A DNA stretch of 42,784 nt from Chara braunii (taxonomy: Eukaryota > Streptophyta > Charophyceae > Charales > Characeae): assembly GCA_003427395.1 (NCBI GenBank), contig BFEA01000167.1, forward strand, positions 1,581,419-1,624,202, read 5' to 3'. A program made the position numbers and the translations under genes. Under the pieces are notes generated by a model. The model saw only the letters and a list, made by a program, of their open reading frames with translations. It made no database searches and was not told where the DNA came from. This document shows, piece by piece, positions 1 through 9,797 of this stretch; position 1 is the stretch's first letter; each line of letters begins with the position of its first letter.

Positions 1-53
<53 letters not shown>
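1..53. repeat. Compound (CT)n(GT)n microsatellite
   Basis: Twelve CT units are followed directly by about fourteen GT units. The first base of the window lies inside the repeat, so its true length is unknown. Confidence 0.95.
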
Positions 54-56
<3 letters not shown>

Positions 57-621
57 AGTACTTGAAACTTCACAGACCATGGGAAGAAGTGGGGTTGCTA
101 ACGATATCTTGCACTTCGTTTCCGCTCTCAGAACCAAAAGGAAAATTGCTCAAGTGTGTGTACTGTGTGTGCAGTTTGGAGCTTTGGTCAGTCTGGTTGC
201 AGTCTACTGAGCTCCGTAATTCATTGTTTAAACCACCAGTACATGGCCCCAGCCAACTTGATATTCACGATTGAGCCTCTCCGAAGATTTCAGGGCTCAG
301 GGAAGGCCTGGTTGTGCGCTGCGGGAGCAAGTTTGTGCGGCCATCGGAAAGGGCAAATGGAATGCGTCTTGTCCTCCTGGTTCATCGACGCATGTGGAAA
401 TGCACACGCGGATGAGACGGGAGGAAGAAAGCACACGAGGAAAACAAACCAAAGATACCTCGGAGTAAGAAAAAAAAGTGTAGCATGCCAGCTGGCAAAC
501 AGGGGGAAAAAAGCAAAAGTTGGTGCCCGTTGAAACAGGTGCCTGCGCCTTTTTCAACGGTCACCTGTTTCACCGGATACCAACTCTTTCCTGGTTGCTG
601 TGCTTACCCAAAACGACGTCG
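54..621. other. Anonymous non-coding stretch
   Basis: No recognisable gene. One 11-bp inverted repeat (531-541 with 562-572, TGAAACAGGTG and its complement) could form a hairpin with a 20-nt loop. Open frames here are short, overlap on both strands and show no domain. Confidence 0.5.
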
Positions 622-734
622 TTACTGCAAGGAATATGAGTGAGAGTGATAGACAGAATTCCGAATTGCAAAATCAAGCTATTACTGCAAGGAAGATGAG
701 CAAGAGCGAGAGACAGAACTCCGAATTGCAAAAT
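622..734. repeat. 60-bp tandem duplication
   Basis: A unit starting TTACTGCAAGGA at 622 recurs at 682 with scattered substitutions. Both copies end in CCGAATTGCAAAAT. Period 60 bp, about 1.9 copies, purine-rich. Confidence 0.85.
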
Positions 735-1060
735 GACGCTGAGGCCAGATAGTTGAGAACCAAGCAGAAAGCACAATGCACTGAGATACAAGCCAAATAA
801 GAGCAACACAATGAACTCAAATGTCGACGTCGACACTCTCTCTCCACATCAACATAGTATCCAAGGTTGCTGTTCCTGATTGACGTGCAGCGCCCAGCCT
901 ATACCACTCACCCTAGACTAGCCTTTTCTACGGTCATGCAACAGGAATCACTTTGAAGCTGAAGACCAATGTACGTCACTACGTCGGCAATGCAGACTGC
1001 CAGCATACACCAGGTACGTGTCTCTCTCCACCCCTCATCACCCCCTGTCCTCCCACAGCA
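735..1060. other. Anonymous non-coding stretch
   Basis: I see no gene, repeat or regulatory structure here apart from short CT runs near 835-845. Confidence 0.4.
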
Positions 1061-1063
1061 TGC

Positions 1064-1440
1064 GCCTCCTACCCATAGACCACCATCGTCATCACCAGCC
1101 TGCACCCCAGCAGCCCCGCTATGGCCGCCATGCGCCCACTGCCGCCGCAACGCCCTCTCACCTCTTGCGCCGCCCTCCGCAGGCCAGTGCCCAGGCAGCC
1201 CGCCAGTGCACAATGTAGCAGTGTGGCTGCACTGCCTTGCCAGGCCAGAATGTCCCTATGCTGGGCGAGGCGCTTTCGTTTATGGAACGTGCTTCCAGGC
1301 CTCTGCCTGCCTGGGTCTGGCTGCGTGTGCCCAGTAGCTTCACGTTGGGCCAAAGTGTCTGCACCCAGGCCTGTTCAGACAGTGGCCTGGGCCCGCAACA
1401 GTTAGGGGTGCCCAGCCTCCCACGTAGGCTGTGACGTGTC
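1064..1440 (+). repeat. Dispersed repeat, plus copy of a diverged inverted pair
   Basis: This stretch resembles the reverse complement of about 2365-2770. The clearest shared segment is the CTTTCGTTTATGGAA neighbourhood (1270-1290), against CTTTCCTTTATGGAA read on the minus strand near 2560-2575. Flanking GC-rich text is loosely alignable. Translations of the two also share short words (EALSFME / QALSFME), which I take as shared DNA ancestry and not as coding. Family unknown. Confidence 0.4.
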
Positions 1441-1476
1441 CCTGCATGCTGATTGGCCGAGAGGCCGGATTCCACG

Positions 1477-1550
1477 TCCTTAGCAACCAACTGGCGCGTG
1501 GTAACTGTCTGATGTCCTTAGCAACCAACTGGCGCGTGGTAACTGTCCGG
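1477..1550. repeat. 38-bp tandem duplication
   Basis: TCCTTAGCAACCAACTGGCG and the following GTGGTAACTGTC occur at 1477 and again at 1515, nearly identical. Near-identity suggests a recent duplication. Confidence 0.9.
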
Positions 1551-1582
1551 TGCCCGACAATGCAGAAATGACGAAAGTGGGG

Positions 1583-1708
1583 CCCCATGTCAAATTGAGG
1601 CCCGCCTTCACTTAGGGCGGGCATTGTACTTGCTGGGGGCCTAAGCCCCATGTCAAATTGAGGCCCGCCTTCACTTAGGGCGGGCATTGTACTTGCTGGG
1701 GGCCTTAG
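1583..1708. repeat. 63-bp tandem duplication containing a hairpin
   Basis: The unit starting CCCCATGTCAAATTG at 1583 recurs at 1646. Each copy carries GCCCGCC-(9 nt)-GGCGGGC, a 7-bp stem (1600-1606 with 1616-1622 in copy one). The same CCGCC...GGCGG hairpin occurs in opposite orientation at 2224-2244. Confidence 0.85.
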
Positions 1709-1954
1709 GCGGTGGCAGGCCACGGCCTAGTGGCCCATGTGAGGCTCAATCCTCACATTACCTTTTCCCTGGAAGTGGCAACAGGGGCAGAAAATGAAAC
1801 AGAGCATCTGCATCTGGCGGCAGAATAGTGCCAGATACAGATGCACAAATATGTAAAGAATTTCGTTCTGGGGAAAGCATCCCTCAACAGGACAAGAGTG
1901 CTTTAGAGATGTGCTCACTTTCCTGCTGAACGGTCACAGCTTCATTTGGCCGTT

Positions 1955-2000
1955 TGAGAATCGAACTTGGGTCTCCATTTACCAACTGAGATAGGCACGC
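1955..2000 (-). other. tRNA-derived relic (A-box and B-box too close)
   Basis: On the minus strand, TATCTCAGTTGG (1982-1993) resembles an RNA polymerase III A box. AGTTCGATTCT (about 1958-1968) resembles a B box and T-loop. They are only about 14 nt apart, far less than the spacing in a real tRNA, so the anticodon arm is missing. This is either a deleted tRNA, the head of a SINE-like element, or chance. Not an expressed tRNA as it stands. Confidence 0.35.
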
Positions 2001-2220
2001 TCGTTCCATCCAAGAGCAATCATGACAGGAGTACAAAATAGAAAAAAAAAATAAAGGGAAAACTACAACAGCTACCTTGGAGGGCACACTCACACTGAGA
2101 CTCAGCTAAATGTATTGGGCTGCAATATCACACAACGCAAGTAGAAAAAGTCCCACGAGTTCGTTTTTTGTTTTCCTTTGTTATTGCTTGTCTTTTCCAT
2201 ATTTGGTACGTAATGCAAGG

Positions 2221-2247
2221 ATGGCCGCCCTAAGTGAAGGCGGCCCT
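2221..2247 (-). repeat. Hairpin motif shared with the 1583-1708 repeat
   Basis: GGCCGCCCTAAGTGAAGGCGG at this position is the reverse complement of the hairpin core in the 63-bp repeat. The similarity continues weakly into flanking text (TTTCGTC...TTT). This indicates a dispersed repeat in opposite orientation. Confidence 0.6.
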
Positions 2248-2364
2248 GTAAAATCACGTGAGGCCTATTTCGTCCTTTTTCGCGAAGTGGGGCTCAGACG
2301 GTTATGCTGCGTCAGTTGGTTGAATGAAGCCAGGTCGTAGGCAACAGTATCTGGTCAAGGGCTT

Positions 2365-2770
2365 CTAGGCCCTTCCTATGTTTTTGGGTACAGGCCCTGG
2401 GACAGACACGGGGCACAAACTGCACACAGCACGCTTGGCAGTTGGACACGCATAACCACCCGGGACCCTGCGGAATACTCTGGCCTCAGGCACTTGGGGC
2501 CTACCGGAAGCTTCTGGACAGGGGCCCAGCGCAGCCAGGCAGCACGCAGCAGGCAGGCCACTTCCATAAAGGAAAGTGCCTGCCTCCGCATTTGGCATTC
2601 GGGCACTCGCTGCTTATGCGCAAGCGCTGCTGCGCCAGCTGCTGGAGCGAGTGCCTACGCGCTCACGGGCGAGCAGGGGAGAAGCAGGCAGCCATAGCCA
2701 AGCTGGCCTGCACGTTGCTGCATGGGCCGCATGGTGGTCCTTGGGTGCACGTGGCGTCTGTGTGGGGGAT
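2365..2770 (-). repeat. Dispersed repeat, minus copy of a diverged inverted pair
   Basis: Partner of 1064-1440. The best match is at about 2550-2600 read on the minus strand. GC-rich, no convincing gene. Confidence 0.4.
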
Positions 2771-4280
2771 CGAGGTTGTGAATGAATCGTGAGACATACC
2801 TGGTGCTTGAGGCGAACGGCATTGGCCGAGATCTGCTCGTACTTCGGGAAGCTGTTGACGTCACCAGCGGCATTGTAGATAGGTTAGATAGGATCCGCCA
2901 TTCGTAGTCTGGGCGCTGAGTGCTAGATAGGGATTCGACATTGGTTCATTGTTGATGATGATGCAACATTGTCACTTGTGACCGTTTGCTGTGCTCTTAT
3001 TTGGTGGAACTGAAGTTGCAATTCTGCTTTCGGTTCGAGGTCAAGACTATCTGGTTTCAGGTGTATGATGCTGTTTGTTTGTTTGTTTGTTTTGTTTTTT
3101 TTTTTGTCTTTTTCTGTTGTTGTTGGACAATTTGCTCCAATCTATTCNTGGGGAGCAGCACGTGCTGGAAACCGGGTCCAGCGTCCCACATGAATTATTA
3201 CACAACATATGAGGTGCTGGGGCCATTACCCAGCTTCGGCTAAGAATCTTTTTTGATGAAGAACTAAAAATTTGAATACTATGCTATATCAGCCATTCCA
3301 CTTTCCTAAATATAGAGCAACTCCTTGCCCTCCCTTTACCAGGACATTACTACTCAAAGACAGTACTGACCAGACCAACATCATCCATAGCTGACCTCTT
3401 CTCGCCACCAAGACTATCCCCGACCCCATAGGGTGTCAAGGCGGTCCCCCACAATTTGCCACTGGCTTACCTTCCTCCCTCGGCAAACCCCAGATCTCTC
3501 TACAAGGCCTCACACTCCTGCTGTTGCAGGTTACAGGGTAACACCCCAGCTCTGGCCAGCGTCGTTTTGGCATCGGCAAACTGAGGGCACAGAACAGAGC
3601 AACGCTGCCGATGTCAGTCCAGGCGCAACCATCTCTGAAATCGAATATCCTACTGAAGAAGAAAACCAGATGCAGCTCTAGTTTTCAGAACCCCGGATGG
3701 CTTAATATACCATAATTTGTCCAAGAAGCTTCCAAAAGTCACAGCGCAAAGAAACTTCCCCCTGCCCGCAAACCCTGTTCCATGCTGCCACCGCCGAGGA
3801 AAAACACCTCAGCCCCAACCTGGAACAGACCCCCTCCTTCCCCCCATCCGCAAAGGCATCCAATTCCCTCCTAGAGGATACCTTCGCCCTCCCCTTATCC
3901 CTATCTGCCCCCGCCGGGGTTGAAGGCGACCAACTCTCCCACCCCGGCCCCAGACAAGGGTAAACCACAAATCTGCCCCACCCCCGACAGGGCAGCCACC
4001 TCCCACCTTGCAGCGCCCCTGTAAAGTAAGGGTCCCCAATACCAACCCCCACCCTTCCCCCAAGAATCCAAACCGTGACCACAGAAGCCCTATCCAGACT
4101 GAAGCACACCCGACAGATGAAGCGGCCAATTAACCTAGAAAAAAATATCATGAGGGGAGTGTATAGTTGAGTAAGATTTTGTGATGGAGATCCCAGGATG
4201 GAAACATTCAAGAGAGTGAACATGAAAAAAGGAAAATCATGATGAAAGTGCCGGAAAAGAAAATACTAAATGCTGACAAG
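2771..4280. other. Anonymous non-coding stretch with a T-rich tract
   Basis: Contains TTTG repeats and a poly-T run (3077-3105), one ambiguous base (3148), and a C-rich stretch (3740-4075). The two longest frames (3433-3681 plus, 3702-4223 minus) are of low complexity with no domain I recognise. I do not call a gene. Confidence 0.45.
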
Positions 4281-4690
4281 AACAGTGCCCTAAGACAAAG
4301 GGTAATAAGGAGAGTATTGGCGAGTGGACTCACCTGCAGATGATATCGGTAATGACCCCCTAGCGAGAGATTGGATTAATGATGATTTTTATAAGGATGA
4401 TAGTAATGATGATGATAATGATATCGATGATACTGCTGCAGATGGTGGTAATGATGATGATGGTATTGAGGACTTGTGATTGGATCGGTGACCGAGAACA
4501 GTACCCTAAGATTGGAGGATTTAAGGATGATATTGGCGAGCAGACTCGCCTGCAGATGATATCGGTGACATCTCACCAATAAGGAGTGCAGTTAAGGGAA
4601 TTATTTTATAAGGATGATGGTGATGAGATTGATAATGATGATGATGGTGATGCTACAGATGGTGATAATGACGAGCGACACTGTGATGAT
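4281..4690. repeat. 216-bp tandem repeat with embedded GAT/AAT tracts
   Basis: A unit beginning AACAGTGCCCTAAG (4281) recurs as AACAGTACCCTAAG (4497). It continues through ATATTGGCGAG, the CTGCAGATGATATCGGT box, TTTTATAAGGATGAT and a GATGAT-rich tail ending GATGGTGATAATGA. Copies are diverged but alignable over their length. GAT-rich text and weak echoes of the unit (CGAACAGTACCG near 5076) continue to about 5100. Confidence 0.8.
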
Positions 4691-5502
4691 GACGCTGGTA
4701 ATGACAAAGCCCACACGGAATGTAATGATGATTAGAATGACGAGCAATTATGACCTAATGGTGATGAAAAAACGACTAATTACACCCTTTCCTCAAGTGA
4801 TGATAACAGATAATATCCTAATGATGACAACTAACGTCATGATGATGCTAGCAAACCTTGATGATGATGATGACGAGCATCAACTTGATAACAAACAGCT
4901 TCCCTGATAGCCTCATTGTGATGGCGATAACTGTGCCTTGATTATACTTGATAACACGTCCAAGCTGTGCCCCTGAAAACGGACACCACCCTAATGTCGA
5001 GCAATACCCCTGATAGGAAGCAGTGGGGTGATGTCGAATCGCGACCTGGTAGTGATGGTGATGGCAAGGATGATGGCGAACAGTACCGCAATGGCAAACC
5101 GTTACTGAAATCACTCACACTTCAGGGTACCTAGTGCTAACTCCACTGTGCTCCACAGATAACGACATAGCCGACACCTCTCAGGCCAAATGCCACGTGC
5201 AGCAACGCAGCGGCAATGGAGTGAAACGTGGAACTCCCAGAAACTGAACGCCACCGGGAGTCAGACCATCTGCCACATCAGCTCGTGACATGGTGTGGTC
5301 AAGCGCCTGCGGTCTCCTGCGCGTGCGCTAAGCGCCAGGGCTTCAAAAAGAAGGGCCACCATTGCCGTCGCCTTGAGCACGTAGCGTCGGTCGGGGCGCT
5401 AATCGCTCATTTTCCTTGCACAGGGGCTGGCTTTTTGGAGAGTGGCTGCGATGGTGCATTACTGAAAATGAGGGCCTCCTTTTTGTGCCATCTGCTGGCC
5501 GT
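4691..5502. other. Decayed GAT-rich tail and anonymous DNA
   Basis: GATGAT-type triplets fade out by about 5100. From there to 5502 I see no gene or clear repeat. Confidence 0.45.
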
Positions 5503-5590
5503 GGGTCCAGCAGGTCTGATTCACAGAGGCCGGTATTGGGTCTTTGGGTCCAGCAGGTCTGATTCACAGAGGCCGGTACTGGGTCTTTGT
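5503..5590. repeat. 43-bp tandem duplication
   Basis: GGGTCCAGCAGGTCTGATTC and the following CACAGAGGCCGGTA occur at 5503 and 5546 with one visible difference, then TGGGTCTTTG. A very recent duplication just upstream of the LTR start. Confidence 0.9.
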
Positions 5591-5915
5591 TCCATGCAGT
5601 GGTACCCCTGGCTTCCAGGCTGGGGCAAAATTCAAATTTAGGCTCCGATGTACTGGTGGTTAAAGACAATCCTGGCCGTGTAACGACCCGCCCAAACACA
5701 GACTGAGAACACTGCTGATTTCTGTGTTTTGCCGCTGGAATGTACGCCTTGCAGAGATTCCCGAATTGTCCTGAATTTTCTAAGTCTGTGTGTGTGTCCG
5801 TGTTTGCTGGTCCGTGTGCCTGTCTGACTGCACGTCTGCCTGATTGTGTGTGTGGTCCGACGGGGCACTTGTGTGTGTTGAGGCCCATGGGGCAAGTACT
5901 GACCTGTGGCCATGA

Positions 5916-5923
5916 CTTTGAGG
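5916..5923. repeat. 8-bp target site duplication (left)
   Basis: CTTTGAGG precedes the inserted element. CTTTGAAG follows it at 7208-7215 (7 of 8 identical). The uninterrupted LTR copy near 21910 reads CTTTGAGGGTTGCAG, which is the expected empty site. Confidence 0.85.
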
Positions 5924-6332
5924 CACAGTTGCGGCGCACCTCGGTGCGTGGATTTGCGCACGCATTGCGCACCAAAGCGCACCGCACTGGAAAAATTAGG
6001 TCCAAAAAAAAAAAAAAAGTAGGGGTTTTGTCATTCCTTAGGGCCCCCAAGTCGGAGACCGGCCGGGCCCCCGGCCCAAATTTATTTTTTGGGCAAGGGC
6101 TGCCGAATTTCGATTTCCGCAGGCCCTACCCCCAAAAGTTTCAAAATGACGAAGCATAAAATAGGGCTCATTGCAACTTTTCTATTGGGCGGGGTATGGA
6201 AACTGGCCTTCTCCCTCCCTTCTGCAAATCCCACGCAGTGGTGGGGTACGTTCGCAAGAAGGGGGTAGTCGCCTAATAACGACCTGCTCCGCGAAGCTTC
6301 GCAGAAGAAGTCACAAGTTGCATTTTCCACGG

Positions 6333-6852
6333 CCAGCCGACCACCAATATATGCTGAAGATTGGCGTTCAGGTCTGCATGTCGGCAGTTATGGGTTCGGA
6401 TGAAGATGCCTGTAGCTCTCTCGTTTTTTTTGTTTTTGTTTTCTTACGAATACGTACAGTGGGGCCTGCTCCGCTACTCACCACATGCACACAAGAAATA
6501 GCATATGGCAGTGTATGGTCCCATATTTTAGCAGAAGATTCGTTCTACTAATATTATATACATTTGGTGAGTGGTGGAGGGAGGATGAAGATGCTGTAGC
6601 TCTCTCGTTTTTTTGTTTTTGTTTTCTTACAAATATGTACAGTGCGGCCTGCTCCACTACTCACCACATGCACAAAAGACAGTATATGGCGGTGTATGGT
6701 TCCATGTTTCAGCAGAAGATCCATTCTGCTAATATTATATACATTTGGTAAGTGGTGGAGGGAGGCCCGGAGAATCACGTGGAGACCCATAACTGCCGAG
6801 CTACAGCCCTGAACTTGAATCCAAAGCATGTATTGGTGGTCTGCCCCACCTC
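6333..6852. mobile_element. Fold-back/MITE-like element nested in the hAT-like element
   Basis: About 59 bp of diverged terminal inverted repeat: 6337-6395 against 6785-6843. This includes a perfect 15-bp core (TCGGCAGTTATGGGT at 6381-6395 with its complement at 6785-6799). The outer edges CGACCACCAAT and its counterpart also pair. TTCCACGG occurs at 6325-6332 and 6853-6860, a candidate 8-bp target duplication. The exact termini are uncertain by about 5 nt. No coding capacity. Confidence 0.7.
6399..6765. repeat. 185-bp tandem duplication inside the fold-back element
   Basis: GATGAAGATGC...TGTAGCTCTCTCG starts at 6399 and 6584. Both copies continue through a T-rich run, GTACAGTG, CACCACATGCACA and ATATTATATACATTTGGT, and end in GTGGTGGAGGGAG. 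It fills the space between the terminal inverted repeats. Confidence 0.9.
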
Positions 6853-6974
6853 TTCCACGGATGACGAGGCCATCCTCCTAATTGAAGCAGTAGCCCTCAA
6901 TGACTCCACATGTATCGTAGGAGTCATTCGAAGTACCTGCAGGGGCCCTCAAATTGATGTGAAGGGGACCCTAT

Positions 6975-7042
<68 letters not shown>

Positions 7043-7069
7043 GGACCTGTTTTTTTTTTTTTTTTTTTA
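6975..7069. repeat. (CT)n microsatellite and poly-T run
   Basis: About 33 CT units (6975-7040), then GTGGGACCTG and about 19 T. Translations of this region give only Ser-Leu or Arg-Glu repeats and are not genes. Confidence 0.95.
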
Positions 7070-7093
7070 ATCGTGCACAGGGTGCACCTCGCT

Positions 7094-7139
7094 CAGCGCG
7101 CGCACCGCGCACTGCGCACGGCGCACAGTGCGCGCGCTG
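7094..7139. repeat. GC-rich inverted repeat at the hAT-like right end
   Basis: CAGCGCGCGCAC (7094-7105) pairs with GTGCGCGCGCTG (7128-7139). The loop itself is made of GCGCAC words. Part of the subterminal repeat zone of the hAT-like element. Confidence 0.75.
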
Positions 7140-8299
7140 TCATTCCACCGCACAGCGCAGTGCGCACCGCCCCACACCGCACTGCGCACTGGTGCGCCGC
7201 AACTATGCTTTGAAGGTTGCAGTGGGAAAAAAAAAGTCAAGTAGTGGGGAGTAGGCCCGCGACACTTAGGACAGCGGGGAAAAACACTCAAGTACCAGGT
7301 TGGCCAGTATCACTCAAGTAGCGGGAGATGTGTTGGGAACTGGAGGCTGAGCTGACGAAGACAAAAAGTTGGCATTTTTAGAGGCCCAGTAGTGGTAGGC
7401 TTGAGGTAAGCGGGTACCAGTCCTAGTAGAGTCTATGGCCTGTGCGGACGATATCAAAGTCTGCAATGATGTTTCCCTCCGTTTCCATCCGAAACGGAGG
7501 AAGTACCGGTTGCTTGGAGGCCGCGCAGCCTGGAAGTCACAGCCCAAGAGGCAAGTAGGCCGCTGTATCTCCAGGAGGAGCGAGTAGCTCCTCATTTGCG
7601 GTATGCAAGTTTGGGCGTTATGCTGCTTGAGCGGGCGCTGTGTCTCAGAGCGCTGTCTAGGAGGAAGAAGGGGAGCTGGGCGCTCTGCCTGGCTATGACG
7701 AGCAGCCCAGCTTGAGGAGGAGGAAGAAGGGGGCGAAGGAGGAGAGTGGCGACGTACCTACCTAGCTATGGTGGACACCGTCGTCATCACCTTGTTAGGC
7801 GCTGCATCTGGAAGGGCCCAGTTGGGGTAGTGCCGCATCAAGGGAGCTTCAAGGCAGAGTCAGGCATGGTGGCCTGAAGAGCAGCGACCATAGCTCTGCT
7901 TTGTGTTGTCTTTGCACAGGAGGGCGTAGTAGTCCGCCATAGCCTTGGCATGTGAGATGAAGGTGAAGAGGGAAGCCATGGATATGGTGGACCTCTTGTT
8001 GTGCTGGCAGTAAGAGGGAACTTCGGATATTGATTCTGGTTCGACCATTTATTGTTGTTATAATGTTATTATTATTTTGGAGAAGAACGAGATTGGCAGA
8101 GACAAGGAGGAGAGTGGAGAGAGAAGGGGGATTTGTCATTGGTCTTGCTGGTGTACATCTTAATATTCTTTTTCCTTTCTTCTTCTCTCTTCTTCTTTGG
8201 TCTCTATCTCTTTGCAAGTGCTTTCATTTCTTTCGCAATTGGGTGGCATTGTCTTTCCTTGTGAATTTGCACGATGGAAATAGCCAGGATCGCAACATT

Positions 8300-8311
8300 C
8301 GGTATAAGAGC
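8300..8311 (+). promoter_or_regulatory. Candidate primer-binding site for initiator tRNA-Met
   Basis: CGGTATAAGAGC lies 2 nt after the LTR end. The widely used plant primer-binding site complementary to initiator methionine tRNA is TGGTATCAGAGC; 10 of 12 bases agree. The position immediately after CA is as expected for a 5' LTR. It supports pairing this LTR with the Gag-Pol remnants downstream. Confidence 0.6.
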
Positions 8312-9217
8312 GGACTTACTTGATGGCAAGAGGTGTTAGCCACCCTAACCCTAATTCCGAGTTAGTCAGGGCTAACTAACCTCAGATTAGGGTTGGAGGT
8401 TAGGTTAAGAGGGGCAGCGAGGTATTGTGGGTGCTGCCCCCACCTGGTTAGGTGTTGCATACCGTAAAGGTGGAGACCAGAACAAGAACCGACCTCTCTG
8501 ACATAGTACAAGATAGTGCAGCGGAAGGCTAAAATACCAATGATCAACCCAATCAATGTTGCAATGCAGACCAAACATACATCATCATCATTCCATGGTG
8601 TGAAGGGGCCTGGCGCTCACAGAGGAAGAATGCGCCAGTCCCCAACCATACACAGACGAAGAAGAGGGGGGTTAGACGAAGAGGAGGGGAAGATGGGAAT
8701 GTAGTCAACACCAAGTCTTTGGTACAGGTCCCAAATAGTCCCTCGTCAAATGTGTGAATCCCAATGTCAAGTCTGGATCCAACTGTCGCCAAGTCCCAAA
8801 GTCCCCAATCTCTCTCTCTCGTAGTCTGCAGATACGAGAGGGTGAGGAAGAGATGGTGGACTTAGAAGAGGAAGAAGAAGAACTCTCTCTCTCTCTCTCA
8901 GTCCGGTACTAACCTGTGAAGGTGGTGCCTTGTTGCAGGTTCATCGAAGACGAAGCTGGAGCTATGGCGCCACAGGTAAGTCTCCTTGGCCTCCGCCAAC
9001 CATCTCTCTCTCTCCCTCTCCAATGCTACTCTAGCTCCTACTAGCGCCCAGCGCTGAAGACTACTACTCCTGTAGCGCTCCTCCAGAGTGCTGCTGCCGA
9101 ATCCTGAAGACTACCTCCTGCCTCCTGAACTGCACGTGAAGTGCCTGGCCAGTCCCTATGAACTACCTACCTGCCTGTAGGGTGGGCCAGTCTTATATAG
9201 TGCTGGCCCGTCCAGGA

Positions 9218-9320
9218 GGCTGCTCTTGCCAATGCCCAAACGTGCTAGACCCTGAGGAAGCTTCCGGGAGGCCGCTCTTGCCAATGCCAGAACGTGCTAG
9301 CCCCTGAGGAAGCTTCTGGG
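9218..9320. repeat. 52-bp tandem duplication in the solo LTR
   Basis: GGCTGCTCTTGCCAATGCC (9218) and GGCCGCTCTTGCCAATGCC (9270) each lead into ACGTGCTAG...CCTGAGGAAGCTTC. Two copies with a few differences. Confidence 0.9.
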
Positions 9321-9352
9321 TAGTTTCCAGGTAGCTTCTAGCTAAAGACTGA

Positions 9353-9660
9353 GGGCCTATAGGCCCTTGTTTTCAGGCTGTCAGGCTGAACCGATCCAGG
9401 GCCTGTAGGCCCTCGTTTTCAGGCTGTCAGTCTGACACGACACAGGGCCTGTAGGCCCTTGTTTTCAGGCTGTCAGGCTGAAACGACACAGGGCCTGTAG
9501 GCCCTTATTTTCAGGCTGTCAGGCTGAACCGACACAGGGCCTGTAAGCCCTCGTTTTCAAGCTTTTAGGCTGAAAGCGACACGGGGCCTGTAGGCCCTCG
9601 TTTTCAGGCTTTTAGGCTGAGAACGCTGGTCGGGCCCTGCAGGCCCGTGTGGCTGCACAA
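9353..9660. repeat. 46-bp minisatellite with palindromic core
   Basis: GGGCCTGTAGGCCC-type boxes start at 9353, 9399, 9445, 9491, 9537, 9584 and 9632, giving a period of 46-48 bp. Each is followed by TYGTTTTCAGGCTGTCAGGCTGA or a variant. The box is a 6-bp palindrome (GGGCCT/AGGCCC) around a 2-nt loop. About seven units. Confidence 0.92.
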
Positions 9661-9797
9661 TATGCCACATTAGGCCATGTTGGGTCGACATTGGACCTGA
9701 CCAGGTCGATTGAGTGAATGCTTGGGGTGGCGAGACACAAAGGAGGCTGATTGGAGCGAGCGAGAGGGAGTAGAGAGTGAGAGGGGGCTTCCCCTCA

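Larger units (their letters stand above)
5924..7207. mobile_element. hAT-like non-autonomous DNA transposon
   Basis: The ends are inverted repeats: CACAGTTGCGGCGCACC at the left, and CATAGTTGCGGCGCACC when the right end is read on the minus strand (16 of 17 identical). An 8-bp target duplication and terminal CA with a G at position 5 are hAT-superfamily traits. Subterminal GCGCAC words are dense at both ends (5934-5986 and 7096-7200), as expected for hAT transposase-binding repeats. No transposase frame is present. The interior holds a fold-back element, a CT microsatellite and poly-A/T runs. Confidence 0.8.
5679..8297 (+). mobile_element. 5' LTR of old Ty3/gypsy element 1, interrupted
   Basis: The LTR starts TGTAACGACCCGCC and ends CCAGGATCGCAACA. 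The same start and end occur in the LTR at 17870-22940 (plus) and in the LTR at 40813-42251 (minus), where a polypurine tract and integrase precede the start. Segments 5679-5923 and 7208-8297 are LTR, about 1.33 kb in total. The middle, 5924-7207, is an inserted hAT-like element. A primer-binding-like site follows at 8300, which fits a 5' LTR. No 5-bp target duplication matches between 5674-5678 and 22941-22945, so the outer ends have decayed or the pairing of the two LTRs is wrong. Confidence 0.8.
8334..9797 (+). mobile_element. Solo LTR of a different retrotransposon family
   Basis: Begins TGTTAGCCACCC and ends CCCCTCA, flanked by a perfect 5-bp direct repeat AGAGG (8329-8333 and 9798-9802). 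No polymerase, primer site or second LTR lies between. This is what remains after recombination between the two LTRs of a full element. It contains a short interstitial telomere-like inverted repeat near 8344-8414, CT and GAA tracts (8809-8900), a GGTAAGTC splice-donor-like word near 8974 and two tandem arrays. The strand is assigned by convention only. Confidence 0.7.

Noticed and set aside
5343-6050. Minus-strand frame of 235 residues
   Set aside because: It runs across anonymous DNA, the LTR head and the end of the hAT-like insertion, so it joins unrelated elements. It has no domain.
6752-7291. Ser-Leu and Arg-Glu rich frames
   Set aside because: Translation of a CT microsatellite and GCGCAC repeats.
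8341-8415. Telomere
   Set aside because: Only two CCCTAA-like units and an inverted TTAGGG, inside an LTR. Not an array.
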